Origin: an uncultured Flavobacteriaceae bacterium
Lineage (GTDB): Bacteria > Bacteroidota > Bacteroidia > Flavobacteriales > Flavobacteriaceae
Direction of reading: 5' to 3'
DNA: 64,000 nucleotides
Assembly (NCBI GenBank): GCA_947500575.1
Contig: CANMSI010000001.1
Coordinates: 992,001-1,056,000, forward strand
Positions 34,672-42,999 of the stretch are shown here, piece by piece. How positions within the stretch are numbered: position 1 is the first letter of the stretch; each line of letters starts with the position of its first letter. The notes beneath the pieces were generated by a model. It worked only from the letters and a program-made list of their open reading frames with translations, did no database searches and had not been told where the DNA came from. The translations under genes and the position numbers were made by a program.

Positions 34672-34738
34672 GTAAACAACTGCACCGAAAGCTATGCTTA
34701 GTGCACTTTCGCCAAAGTGTATAAATAATTTAGAAATA

Positions 34739-35242
34739 ATGAAAATTAACAAAACCCTTCAAGTAAATGCCCCTGCCAGCAGAGTCTGGGAGGTGCTATA
34801 CACCAATTACGGAGATGCCTGTCACTGGGCAAGTACCGTTAACGAATCCAAAGAACGTGAAGTTGCTAATAGTGAGTATATCGGTCGAACCTGCTCTACT
34901 GTTTTTGGTGATGTAAGCGAAATCATTGACCGAGCAGATGCAGATAAAATGGAATTGCAATATCACTTAGACGACACTCCTTTTATCATGAAAGCAGCAA
35001 CTGCAAAGTGGAATGTAAAACCTACAGCTATCGATACATCAGAAGTTACTATGGATTTGGACGTAACGCTCGCAACAGTTCCAGGGTTGTTGATGGGATG
35101 GATGATTAAACCAAAGATGCGTAAAGATATCTATCAGACTTTAGAAGATTTGAAATACTATCTAGAAACAGGAAAACAGTCTGAGGTTAAAATCAAATCT
35201 GACGCAAAATATTTCAAGAAAAAAGGCAAAAAAGCCGCATAA
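34739..35242 (+). CDS. cytoplasmic SRPBCC-family protein
   Basis: The 167-residue protein has no signal peptide. The SRPBCC pattern is MKINKTLQVNAPASRVWEVL, then GDACHWASTVNESK, STVFGDVSEIIDRAD and a long C-terminal helix (DIYQTLEDLKYYLETGK), with a lysine-rich tail. The ATG at 34739 fits the family N-terminus; an in-frame ATG at 34694 lies close to the expected transcription start of P3. It is the first gene of the P3 operon; small-molecule binding is inferred from the fold. Confidence 0.87.
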   Translation: MKINKTLQVNAPASRVWEVLYTNYGDACHWASTVNESKEREVANSEYIGRTCSTVFGDVSEIIDRADADKMELQYHLDDTPFIMKAATAKWNVKPTAIDTSEVTMDLDVTLATVPGLLMGWMIKPKMRKDIYQTLEDLKYYLETGKQSEVKIKSDAKYFKKKGKKAA

Positions 35243-35258
35243 TTAAACTCTATTTCAA

Positions 35259-35855
35259 ATGAAAAATCTAATTACAAAAGGAATTGTTGTTATCATAATA
35301 ACCGCTATTACATTTTCTTGTAAAGAACAAGAAGCAAAAACAGTTGAGAAAGAAATTATCGTAAAAGTATCTAAAGGTCTGGATGCAAAAACGCTAAAAC
35401 TTCAATATGATTTACACGCAAATACATTCTCAAAAAATCTATCAGACATATCAGATGCTGAAGCTAGCAAACGAATAAATAATGCAAACAGTCTGGCATG
35501 GATTGTTGGACATACGCTCGACCTACAATACAATATGGCGATGCTCACGGGACAGGCTACTGAGAATCCGTATGCGGAACAATTTGGTTTTGGCAAACCA
35601 TTTGACGCAAAGGCAAAGTATCCATCGCTTAGTACAATGACCAAAGACTGGGAGGCTTTGTCACCTAAAATCTCCGAAGCCTTAGGTAAAATGTCGGAAG
35701 AGCAATTGAATGGAAAAGCTCCTTTCCCATTACCTATTGCAGAGCAAACAATGAGAGGTCTATTTGCCTTTCAGATGCACCATTTAGGTTATGAGTTTGG
35801 GCAAATAGGATTGTATAGAAAGTACTTAGGGAAATCAGCATTTAGTTATCAATAA
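35259..35855 (+). CDS. DinB-like lipoprotein with incomplete metal triad
   Basis: The 198-residue protein has a lipoprotein signal peptide (VIIITAITFSC, Cys21). The DinB-like helical domain has H85 (WIVGHTLDLQY) and HH at 174-175 (FQMHHLGYEFGQIGLYRKYL). The third histidine usually found four residues after the second is replaced by Tyr/Glu (178-179), so metal binding may differ from the DinB protein at 34055. It follows the SRPBCC gene by 16 bp in the P3 operon. Confidence 0.78.
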   Translation: MKNLITKGIVVIIITAITFSCKEQEAKTVEKEIIVKVSKGLDAKTLKLQYDLHANTFSKNLSDISDAEASKRINNANSLAWIVGHTLDLQYNMAMLTGQATENPYAEQFGFGKPFDAKAKYPSLSTMTKDWEALSPKISEALGKMSEEQLNGKAPFPLPIAEQTMRGLFAFQMHHLGYEFGQIGLYRKYLGKSAFSYQ

Positions 35856-35933
35856 AAAAATTATGTCATATCAGAGGCTTTCAATAAAATGTTAGTAAAA
35901 GCCTGTAAACAATAACTTTTAAAAACAAAGAAA

Positions 35934-36554
35934 ATGAAAATTACAATGAAATCAATGGTAGCAGTAGCTATGTTAGCTTTAGTCGGCACCATGGCTACAG
36001 CACAAAGTATGGAAAAGAAATTCCGTACCGTAAAAGTTGAATTAAAAATAGATGCGCCAGCTGAACGTGTATGGGAAGCAATGGTATTAGACTATGGAGA
36101 AATTTCAAATTTTTCTCCTTACATCTATACATCAGAATATACAAATGGTTCGCTCAAAGGCGAAGTAGGGGCAAAACGTAAGTGCAACTTCAATGCAAAA
36201 GGAACACAATGGTCTCACGAGCGAATTGCAGCCATCGATGAGAAAAATATGGTGATGCGCAATGTAGTTATTGATGGCGCAAAACTTCCTTTAAATTTTG
36301 ATAATTCCCAAGCGTTCTACCGTGTAAAAGATAATGGAGATGGCACGTCTACTGCATCCTATGAATTCCAATTTAGAACAAAACCAGCCTTTCTAGGTAT
36401 GATTGCAAAAGGAGGCTTCAAAAAGCAACTATCAGGAACTCTAGTTGGTTTAAAACACTATGTTGAAACAGGTGAACGAGTTACTGGCGGTACAAACAAA
36501 TACAAAGAGATAAAGGGTAAATATCCCAAAGCGACTGTTCTAAAGACCAAATAA
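35934..36554 (+). CDS. secreted SRPBCC-family protein
   Basis: The 206-residue protein has a signal peptide (VAVAMLALVGTMATAQ) and an SRPBCC domain (KVELKIDAPAERVWEAMV, GEISNFSPYIYTSEY, GAKRKCNFNAKG, with a C-terminal helix near LSGTLVGLKHYVETGE). It is related to the SRPBCC protein at 34739 (both end in a KYYLETG/KHYVETG helix), suggesting duplication followed by export of one copy. A 78-bp gap precedes it, with a weak TGTCA-containing sequence at 35864 that does not meet the regulon spacing. Confidence 0.87.
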   Translation: MKITMKSMVAVAMLALVGTMATAQSMEKKFRTVKVELKIDAPAERVWEAMVLDYGEISNFSPYIYTSEYTNGSLKGEVGAKRKCNFNAKGTQWSHERIAAIDEKNMVMRNVVIDGAKLPLNFDNSQAFYRVKDNGDGTSTASYEFQFRTKPAFLGMIAKGGFKKQLSGTLVGLKHYVETGERVTGGTNKYKEIKGKYPKATVLKTK

Positions 36555-36606
36555 AAGTGCCTGAACAGCTCGTCCATTCCGTAAAATCACTTTAAAAAAA
36601 ACAAAA

Positions 36607-36960
36607 ATGACAAATCAAGAAATAGCAAATAGACTGGTATCACTTTTAAGAGAAGGTAAATTCAATGATGTATATGATGAATTATTTCACCCAGATGCGG
36701 AACATATAGAGCCTCAAAGTGAACATTTTGCCCACCTAAAAGGTGTTGATAGCATCAAAGCAAAAGATGCTGCAATGCAAGAGAATCTTGCAGGTGCAGA
36801 AGGTATGGTAATAGGAGACGCTATTGTGGCAAAAGATTACATAGCAATTCCATACAAGATGACAGCGCTATTAAAAGATGGCAACCAATGGCCAATAGAT
36901 GAAATTATCGTTTACAAAGTTGAAAATGGTAAGATTATCTCTGAACAGTTTTTTTATTGA
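36607..36960 (+). CDS. SnoaL-like (NTF2-fold) protein
   Basis: The 117-residue cytoplasmic protein has the SnoaL/NTF2-like pattern: N-terminal helices (NQEIANRLVSLLREGKFNDV), DELFHPDAEHIEP, then strands ending DEIIVYKVENGKIISEQFF. It is probably a small-molecule-binding or isomerase-type domain. It is the last gene of the P3 operon before the bidirectional terminator at 37116. SnoaL-like domains are also known as C-terminal regulatory domains of ECF41 sigma factors; here the domain is a separate protein. Confidence 0.85.
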   Translation: MTNQEIANRLVSLLREGKFNDVYDELFHPDAEHIEPQSEHFAHLKGVDSIKAKDAAMQENLAGAEGMVIGDAIVAKDYIAIPYKMTALLKDGNQWPIDEIIVYKVENGKIISEQFFY

Positions 36961-37115
36961 TTGTTAATAGTTGGTATTAGAAAAACCCTTGGGCCAAAAT
37001 AAAGCCATGGTTTTTACAAAAATAGTTGAAAGGTCCACTCTAAACATACATCCAAAAACAACCAATTCAAATTCTATTATTCAAATATTCTCATTGCCTC
37101 ATACATTCAAACAAA

Positions 37116-37143
37116 AAAAACCGCTCAAAATTGAGCGGTTTTT
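37116..37143. terminator. bidirectional terminator between SnoaL-like gene and tRNA-Leu
   Basis: A perfect 13-bp inverted repeat (aaaaaccgctcaa / ttgagcggttttt) with a 2-nt loop serves transcripts from both directions. Confidence 0.88.
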
Positions 37144-37149
37144 CATTTG

Positions 37150-37231
37150 TACAGGCGGAGAGACTCGAACTCTCACACCTTGCGGCACTAGATCCTAAGT
37201 CTAGCGTGTCTACCAATTCCACCACGCCTGC
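37150..37231 (-). tRNA. tRNA-Leu (anticodon UAG)
   Basis: On the minus strand the 82-nt sequence begins GCAGGCGTGGTGGAATTGGT. The acceptor stem GCAGGCG pairs with CGCCTGT and A73 follows. The anticodon loop CTTAGGA in the stem CTAGA/TCTAG gives UAG. A long variable arm (TGCCGCAAGGTG) identifies a class II leucine tRNA, and the T arm has GTTCGAGTC. Confidence 0.95.
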
Positions 37232-37330
37232 AAATGGGATGCAAATATAAAGTAAAATTTCAATTTAGAAATACTTAGGCTTCAAAAAAGTTCTTTTTTC
37301 GTAATTTTAAAATCTCTAAAAAAAAGATGC

Positions 37331-38719
37331 ATGCAACAGCTGAAGGATTACCTTTCTGAAAATAAAAATCGCTTCGTAGAAGAATTAATTTCGCTTTTAA
37401 AAATACCTTCTATCAGTGCCGACCCTGCCTTTACTCAAGACGTGCTAAATACTGCTGATGCAGTACACAAAGCGCTGTTAGATGCAGGCTGCGATATGGT
37501 GGAAATTCATACAACAGAAGGGTATCCTATTGTATATGGGGAAAAAATCATAGATCCAAATCTCCCTACAGTCCTTGTATATGGACATTATGATGTACAA
37601 CCACCAGACCCATTAGATTTATGGGATTCTCCTCCTTTTGAGCCTGTTATCAAAAAAACAAGTATGCATCCAGAAGGTGCCATTTATGCACGAGGCGCTT
37701 GCGATGATAAAGGCCAGATGTATATGCATGTAAAAGCCCTAGAATATATGGTGCAAAAGAATCAACTTCCTTGCAATGTAAAATTCATGATTGAAGGGGA
37801 AGAAGAGGTAGGTAGTGAAAGTTTGGCGACCTATGTGAAAGAGCACAGGGAGAAATTGGCAAACGATATAATTCTTATTTCAGATACGGGCATGATAGCC
37901 AATGACACCCCTTCCATTACGACAGGTTTAAGAGGGTTAAGCTATGTGGAGGTGTGTGTTACAGGACCCAATAGAGATTTACATTCCGGACTCTATGGTG
38001 GAGCAGTTGCCAATCCAATTAATGTACTTACTAAGATGATTGCTTCCTTGCATGATGAAAACAACCATATTACTATTCCTGGTTTTTATGACAAGGTAGA
38101 GGAATTATCTACAGCGGAACGCGCCGAGATGGCCAAGGCTCCCTTTTCTTTAGAAGCCTATCAAAATGCATTAGACATTGAAGCGGTATACGGAGAAAAA
38201 GGATATACCACCAATGAGCGTAATTCCATTAGACCAACTCTAGATGTCAATGGCATTTGGGGAGGGTACACTGGAGAGGGTGCTAAAACCGTAATTGCCA
38301 GCAAGGCCTTTGCCAAAATTTCTATGCGTTTGGTGCCTAACCAAGATTGGCAAGAAATAACACAGCTCTTTAAAACACATTTTGAGGCTATTGCTCCCAA
38401 AGGTGTAACTGTAGAAGTAACACCTCATCATGGGGGGCAAGGATATGTGACACCCATAGATCATATTGGATACCAAGCAGCTTCTAAAGCTTATGAAACT
38501 ACTTTTGGAAAAACTCCCATTCCGCAAAGAAGCGGAGGAAGCATCCCTATTGTTTCTTTGTTTGAAAAAGAACTCAGTAGTAAAACCATTTTGATGGGAT
38601 TTGGTTTGGATAGTGATGCTATTCATTCTCCTAATGAGCATTTTGGTGTTTGGAACTATTTAAAAGGTATTGAAACCATTCCTTACTTTTATAAGTATTT
38701 TACTGAAATACATAGTTAA
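37331..38719 (+). CDS. M20-family dipeptidase
   Basis: The 462-residue cytoplasmic metallopeptidase of the M20 family (carnosinase/CNDP-like dipeptidases) probably hydrolyses dipeptides. The two-metal site is visible: H86 and D88 in VYGHYDVQP, ARGACDDKGQ (D125), and EGEEEVGS (E157-E159). The RDLHSGLYGG and GGSIPIV motifs of the dimerisation lid and active site are also present. The length is typical. It is divergent from the tRNA and unrelated to its neighbours. Confidence 0.93.
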   Translation: MQQLKDYLSENKNRFVEELISLLKIPSISADPAFTQDVLNTADAVHKALLDAGCDMVEIHTTEGYPIVYGEKIIDPNLPTVLVYGHYDVQPPDPLDLWDSPPFEPVIKKTSMHPEGAIYARGACDDKGQMYMHVKALEYMVQKNQLPCNVKFMIEGEEEVGSESLATYVKEHREKLANDIILISDTGMIANDTPSITTGLRGLSYVEVCVTGPNRDLHSGLYGGAVANPINVLTKMIASLHDENNHITIPGFYDKVEELSTAERAEMAKAPFSLEAYQNALDIEAVYGEKGYTTNERNSIRPTLDVNGIWGGYTGEGAKTVIASKAFAKISMRLVPNQDWQEITQLFKTHFEAIAPKGVTVEVTPHHGGQGYVTPIDHIGYQAASKAYETTFGKTPIPQRSGGSIPIVSLFEKELSSKTILMGFGLDSDAIHSPNEHFGVWNYLKGIETIPYFYKYFTEIHS

Positions 38720-38795
38720 TGCTCATTACTTTTGCTGGCATTCATCTATCATACAGCCAGCATATAGAATTAATAGTAGTTGGTAAAAAGTAGTT

Positions 38796-39452
38796 CTATT
38801 TAAGAAAATCTCCAAAATCGCTTGTGGTTCCTCCCCTTGCATAGGCCCTATAATTATAGAGATAATTGAAACAGCGTTCGTAGGAATATATAAGTACATT
38901 TCTACGAATACCGTCATCATAAACAATAGGTAAAAAAACGTCTATACTATCACATTCGCAGGTATTTTCCACTTCATAATTGTATCCAGCTGGCATCTCT
39001 CTTATCTGGCGAAAAGGAAGGTTTTTTCCCTTTAGAGTATGTGCCGTATCATACAGAGCATAATAGGAACTTGTAAGTATTTTGGATGGCTTAGATGCAG
39101 CTGTTGTATCAAAAAAGACAATGAGACTTTCTTTAAAGTTCAAATCATAATTCTGTGTAAGCAATAAAAAAGGTTTCGCATAGACTGTTTGTATCGTTGT
39201 CACCAGCTTGTATGCCGCGTTACTTTCTAAACTAAGTGGAACGTAAATCTTATTATTTCTAACAATGGCGTTTTCCCAATCTGGTGAACCTGAGAATAAT
39301 GGGTGCTTATTTAACTTGCCCTCGTAATTCGTTTTATACCATCGTTTGGCCTTAATTGCAATACGTTCTTTGGTTGTAATTCCTTTTAATTTTTCACAGC
39401 TAAGTATTAAACCTGAAAGTAGTATCAAAAAAAGGAGGAAATATCTTTGCAT
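38796..39452 (-). CDS. lipoprotein of unknown function
   Basis: The 218-residue protein has a lipoprotein signal peptide (MQRYFLLFLILLSGLILSC, Cys19). The ATG at 39452 was chosen because it starts this signal directly. The mature part is beta-rich with KPFLLLTQNYDLNFKESLIVFF and a CECDSIDVFLPIVYDDG segment near the C-terminus. I recognise no family. The gene is convergent with the dipeptidase. Confidence 0.72.
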   Translation of the reverse strand: MQRYFLLFLILLSGLILSCEKLKGITTKERIAIKAKRWYKTNYEGKLNKHPLFSGSPDWENAIVRNNKIYVPLSLESNAAYKLVTTIQTVYAKPFLLLTQNYDLNFKESLIVFFDTTAASKPSKILTSSYYALYDTAHTLKGKNLPFRQIREMPAGYNYEVENTCECDSIDVFLPIVYDDGIRRNVLIYSYERCFNYLYNYRAYARGGTTSDFGDFLK

Positions 39453-39772
39453 AGAATCTGTGTATACACTTGGCTGGTATTCAGTAGTACACAAATTAAA
39501 TGTCTCACACTGCAATAAACTTGCAGTGTACACTAATAATTATTTAAAAGTAAATTATTTTCTTACTTATATGAGAATATTATACATTAATTAATTCCAT
39601 AAGAAGAATTAATTCCTACAATAATAATATTCATGAAGTTCTGTGTTTATCAAAATCATATAAAATAGCTAATTCAGTAAGAATTATATTTAAAATTCTA
39701 GGTTCTATACTATTTAAAACAGACCACTTCTTATCTTTAACAGTTTTCTTGTAAAATTTGTTAAAATAACCC
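39453..39772. other. 320-bp AT-rich intergenic region
   Basis: It lies between the lipoprotein gene and the blaI operators. It is very AT-rich, with many TA/AT runs and no coding frame of protein-like composition. No repeats beyond simple AT stretches were recognised. Confidence 0.5.
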
Positions 39773-39834
39773 TCTACAGTTGTAGAATTAAAATATTTGC
39801 TCTACATTTGTAGAGTGATCTCTAAATTTGTAGA
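39773..39834. promoter_or_regulatory. three BlaI-type operators overlapping the blaI promoter
   Basis: TCTACAGTTGTAGA (39773-39786) and TCTACATTTGTAGA (39801-39814) are perfect 14-bp palindromes, and TCTAAATTTGTAGA (39821-39834) has one mismatch. They match the TACA-NN-TGTA core of BlaI/MecI operators. TACATTTG inside site 2 (39803-39810) fits the -7 box TAnnTTTG, and TTG inside site 1 (39780-39782) lies 20 bp upstream as a -33 box. Repressor binding would therefore cover both promoter elements. Confidence 0.85.
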
Positions 39835-39836
39835 AC

Positions 39837-40202
39837 ATGAAGCTTGCAAAATCGGAAGAAGAATTAATGAACCATCTCTGGAAATTAGAGAAGGCATTTA
39901 TGAAAGACCTATTGGAAGCCTATCCAGATCCTAAGCCTGCAACCACAACCATTGCAACCTTATTAAAAAGAATGACCGGCAAAGGTTTTATAAATTACAC
40001 CCTTTATGGAAAATCTAGAGAATACTATCCTTTAGTAAAAAAGAAAGACTACTTCTCCAAACATGTAAATGGGCTCATAAAGCACTTTTTTAATGATAGT
40101 GCCTCTCAATTTGCATCGTTCTTTACCAAAGAAACCGACCTAAGCAAGAAAGAATTAGAAGAGTTACGAGCTTTAATTGATCGTGAAATAAAAAAGAAAT
40201 GA
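39837..40202 (+). CDS. BlaI/MecI-family transcriptional repressor
   Basis: The 121-residue winged-helix repressor has the N-terminal DNA-binding domain (SEEELMNHLWKLEKAFMKDL, TTTIATLLKRMTGKGFINYT) and a C-terminal dimerisation helix region (SASQFASFFTKETDLSKKELEELR). It is expected to bind the three palindromes directly upstream and to be cleaved or released by signalling through the M56 protein encoded next (4-bp ATGA overlap). Confidence 0.93.
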   Translation: MKLAKSEEELMNHLWKLEKAFMKDLLEAYPDPKPATTTIATLLKRMTGKGFINYTLYGKSREYYPLVKKKDYFSKHVNGLIKHFFNDSASQFASFFTKETDLSKKELEELRALIDREIKKK

Positions 40203-42889
40203 GCATGGTATTATATCTCTTAAAATCGGCCGCTTGTTTAGTTGTTTTCTTACTCTTTTACAAGTTTTTTTTAGAACGCATACATTGGCATGTCTTTAAA
40301 CGCTTTTACCTTTTGGGCAGCATTGTATTGGCATTGAGTATTCCACTCATTACCTATACCACCTATGTGGTGCCTGCTGCCACAACCATCACCTACAGCG
40401 CAACAGCACAACCCATAGATATCACTGAAGTTACAGAGCCTCCATCCTCTTTTATAGACTCCCTTATGCTCTTTTGGGGAATTTATGCACTAGGGGTGCT
40501 ATTATTTGGGATACGATTTACTAGAAATTTGAATAGAATTATCCGTAAAATTAGATTTAACCCGAAACAACGGATGCGAAATATCACCAATGTGCTATTA
40601 GAAGATAAGGTTTCACCGCATACTTTTTTGCGTTATATTTTCCTCAATAAAGAAAAATTTGAGCGGCAAGAAATACCTCAAGAAGTGTTCTGGCACGAGG
40701 AAACACATGCCAGGCAAAAGCATAGCTTGGATATTTTATTTATCGAATTTATACAAGTGCTTTTCTGGTGCAATCCGCTGCTGTATTTTGTAAAAAAATC
40801 AATAAAACTTAATCATGAATTTCTGGCAGACGAAGCTGTCTTAAACAAGGGTACAACCCCTACTCAGTATCAACATATTTTGCTTGCATTCTCATCAAAT
40901 GCATTTCATCCGCAATTGGCAAATGCCATTAATTATTCATCAATCAAAAAACGATTTACAGTTATGAAAACAAAAACATCCAAGAAATCAGTTTATTTAA
41001 GAAGTTTGCTATTACTTCCGATACTAGCGGCACTCATCTATAGTTTTAGTACAGAGGAGCTCGTAATACAAGAACAAACCCCTGAAGAGCGAGAAGAAAT
41101 CTTGTTCCAAGAAACGGAACAAGAGAAAGGAGCAACTCCCGCAATGATGGAGGCCTATCGCGATTTTATAAGAAGAGCTCAGACCAGCAAAATTATTAAA
41201 ATGGACGAGCTAAAAAGGAACATCGCAATTTACGAAGGTATTATGACCGATGAGCAACGTGCATCTGTGGAAAAGTACCCCATCGCGCCAAGTATTGATT
41301 TAGCTAACACCAAGGCAAAACAGCCGTCTCAAGAAACACTAAACGCTTGGCATAATAAAGAAAAATATGCAGTTTGGTTGGATGGAAAGCGCATTGAAAA
41401 TACAACGCTTAAAAATTATAAGACTAAAGATATCGCATACTATACCGAAAGTTTTGTGCATAAAAATGCACGAAGCGAACGCTTCCCTCAAAATTACCAG
41501 GTACATCTCTATACCCAAAAAGGGTTTACAGAAACCTACACCAATGCCAATATCAGGGCTTATGAAAAAGCGATGCTTACATATAGCTTGGCCATTTCAG
41601 CTTTCCTAAAAAGCAAACAAGCAGACCATTCTGAGTTACTTATTTTGGCGGCTGAAACATACCAGCTTTACGAACAAATTTCTAAAGAGGAGAGAGACAA
41701 GCACCATATTCCACCTCCACCTCCTCCACCCGCGAAACGTGTAAATAAACAGCAAAAGGAGGTCCCTAATAATGGAACCGCATTGTACAACATTGATAGT
41801 GTGCATATCAATAATAACAGTCAGAAATACTTTGGAAGTAATATTCGTATAAGAACCAATGACGCAGCTACACCAACCGCCAATACCTTAGATTATTCTC
41901 ATCAGGAAAAAGCGAGTCCTAAAATGGTAAAGGAATATAACACACTTGCCAAAAAATACAATGCGCAACCAAAAGAAAGTAGGGTGGTAAAATTAAAGGA
42001 TTTAAAGCGCTTAGAAGGCATTTATAAAGCTATGACCACTTCTCAAAGGAAAAAAGCAGAAGCTTTTCCAGAATGCCCCCCAACTCCCTCGAACAAACAA
42101 GAAAAAGCTACAAAAAAAATGGTAGCCGAATATAATGCTTTGGCAAAAAAGTATCACAAACTACTCTCAAAACGAGGTAATATCCAAATAAAAAAAGGAG
42201 AAGTAGACCGTATGAAATACATCTACAGTTTAATGACAGATGATCAAAAGAAAACTGCAGAGGCCTTTCCAGATTTCCCGCCATTGCCTGCTCCTCCCCC
42301 ACCACCAGATGCACCTGAAATCGCTGAGATCGAAATTATGGAAGTCCCAGTACCGGAAGAAATTGAAATAATAGAAACGCCCGAAGCACCCGAAATTGTA
42401 GAGGTAATGGAAATAGAAGAGATTCCGATGCCACCTCCCCCACCAAACCCATTAGACCTAGTTATAAAAATGGCAAAAAAAGGTGCAAAATTTTATTACA
42501 ATGATAAAGCCATCTCCTCAGATAGAGCGATTGAAATAGTCAAAAAGAATAAAAAAATTAATATTACTCTGGACGATTCAAATCCAAAATCACCTGTGAT
42601 GAAGTTGTATAACAAACCCATAAGACTCACAGGCAAAAAAGGGGCCAGTCAGGCATCTACTAAAGTATATTCATACGCCAAAAAATTAGCAAAAAACAAA
42701 GCCCAGTTCTACTATAACAGTAAGGCAATTTCTTCAGAAAAAGGCTTAGCAATTATAAAGAAAAACAAGGTGGTCGTTGAGACATACCCATGGTCTAAAA
42801 AAAATCCTGAGGTTAAAATATTTGATGAGGCGGTCTATCAAAAAGCACAAATAGCAAAGAAGGCTATGAAACAAATAAAATCTAGGTAG
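40199..42889 (+). CDS. BlaR1-like M56 metallopeptidase with long repeat-rich periplasmic tail
   Basis: The 896-residue signal transducer has an N-terminal membrane domain of about four helices. The cytosolic M56 protease site is HEETH (H166, E167, H170), with HEFLADE (206-212) as the further metal-ligand region. After a fourth helix (LLLLPILAALIYSF, about residue 272-285) follows a periplasmic part of about 600 residues. It has no penicillin-binding-protein sensor domain. Instead it contains three imperfect repeats of about 55 residues (TPAMMEAY, SPKMVKEY and TKKMVAEY, each ending near MT..QR/K..E.[FY]P), Pro-rich stretches and two copies of a GAKFYYNDKAISS-type module. What it senses is unknown. 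Confidence 0.9.
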   Translation: MSMVLYLLKSAACLVVFLLFYKFFLERIHWHVFKRFYLLGSIVLALSIPLITYTTYVVPAATTITYSATAQPIDITEVTEPPSSFIDSLMLFWGIYALGVLLFGIRFTRNLNRIIRKIRFNPKQRMRNITNVLLEDKVSPHTFLRYIFLNKEKFERQEIPQEVFWHEETHARQKHSLDILFIEFIQVLFWCNPLLYFVKKSIKLNHEFLADEAVLNKGTTPTQYQHILLAFSSNAFHPQLANAINYSSIKKRFTVMKTKTSKKSVYLRSLLLLPILAALIYSFSTEELVIQEQTPEEREEILFQETEQEKGATPAMMEAYRDFIRRAQTSKIIKMDELKRNIAIYEGIMTDEQRASVEKYPIAPSIDLANTKAKQPSQETLNAWHNKEKYAVWLDGKRIENTTLKNYKTKDIAYYTESFVHKNARSERFPQNYQVHLYTQKGFTETYTNANIRAYEKAMLTYSLAISAFLKSKQADHSELLILAAETYQLYEQISKEERDKHHIPPPPPPPAKRVNKQQKEVPNNGTALYNIDSVHINNNSQKYFGSNIRIRTNDAATPTANTLDYSHQEKASPKMVKEYNTLAKKYNAQPKESRVVKLKDLKRLEGIYKAMTTSQRKKAEAFPECPPTPSNKQEKATKKMVAEYNALAKKYHKLLSKRGNIQIKKGEVDRMKYIYSLMTDDQKKTAEAFPDFPPLPAPPPPPDAPEIAEIEIMEVPVPEEIEIIETPEAPEIVEVMEIEEIPMPPPPPNPLDLVIKMAKKGAKFYYNDKAISSDRAIEIVKKNKKINITLDDSNPKSPVMKLYNKPIRLTGKKGASQASTKVYSYAKKLAKNKAQFYYNSKAISSEKGLAIIKKNKVVVETYPWSKKNPEVKIFDEAVYQKAQIAKKAMKQIKSR

Positions 42890-42915
42890 TACGGTATCAA
42901 TTATAAATTGTTCTT

Positions 42916-42942
42916 AAAGCCTTCATTTTGAAGGCTTTTTTT
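42916..42942 (+). terminator. terminator after blaI-M56 pair
   Basis: A 9-bp inverted repeat (aaagccttc / gaaggcttt) with a 5-nt loop and a T-run, 26 bp after the M56 stop. Confidence 0.85.
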
Positions 42943-42999
42943 GTAACAAATCAATACCTTTTGCGTTCTAATACTCTACAATCAAATCAGGACATTATC

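Noticed and set aside
35864-35896. Possible fifth copy of the sigma-regulon promoter before the SRPBCC gene at 35934
   Set aside because: TGTCATATC followed by ATGTTAGT has several mismatches and a 16-bp instead of 14-bp spacer; it is too weak to include.
36971-37198. 75-residue plus-strand frame running into the tRNA-Leu
   Set aside because: It covers the bidirectional terminator and the antisense of the tRNA; its C-terminal part is simply the tRNA sequence translated.
38733-38762. Hairpin tgctggc/gccagca between the dipeptidase and the lipoprotein gene
   Set aside because: Only 7 bp with a 16-nt loop and no U-tract on either side; it is not convincing as a terminator.
39837-42889. Beta-lactam resistance locus (blaI-blaR1)
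   Set aside because: No beta-lactamase gene and no penicillin-binding sensor domain in the M56 protein, so resistance cannot be claimed. The same holds for the second system at 55353-57691.
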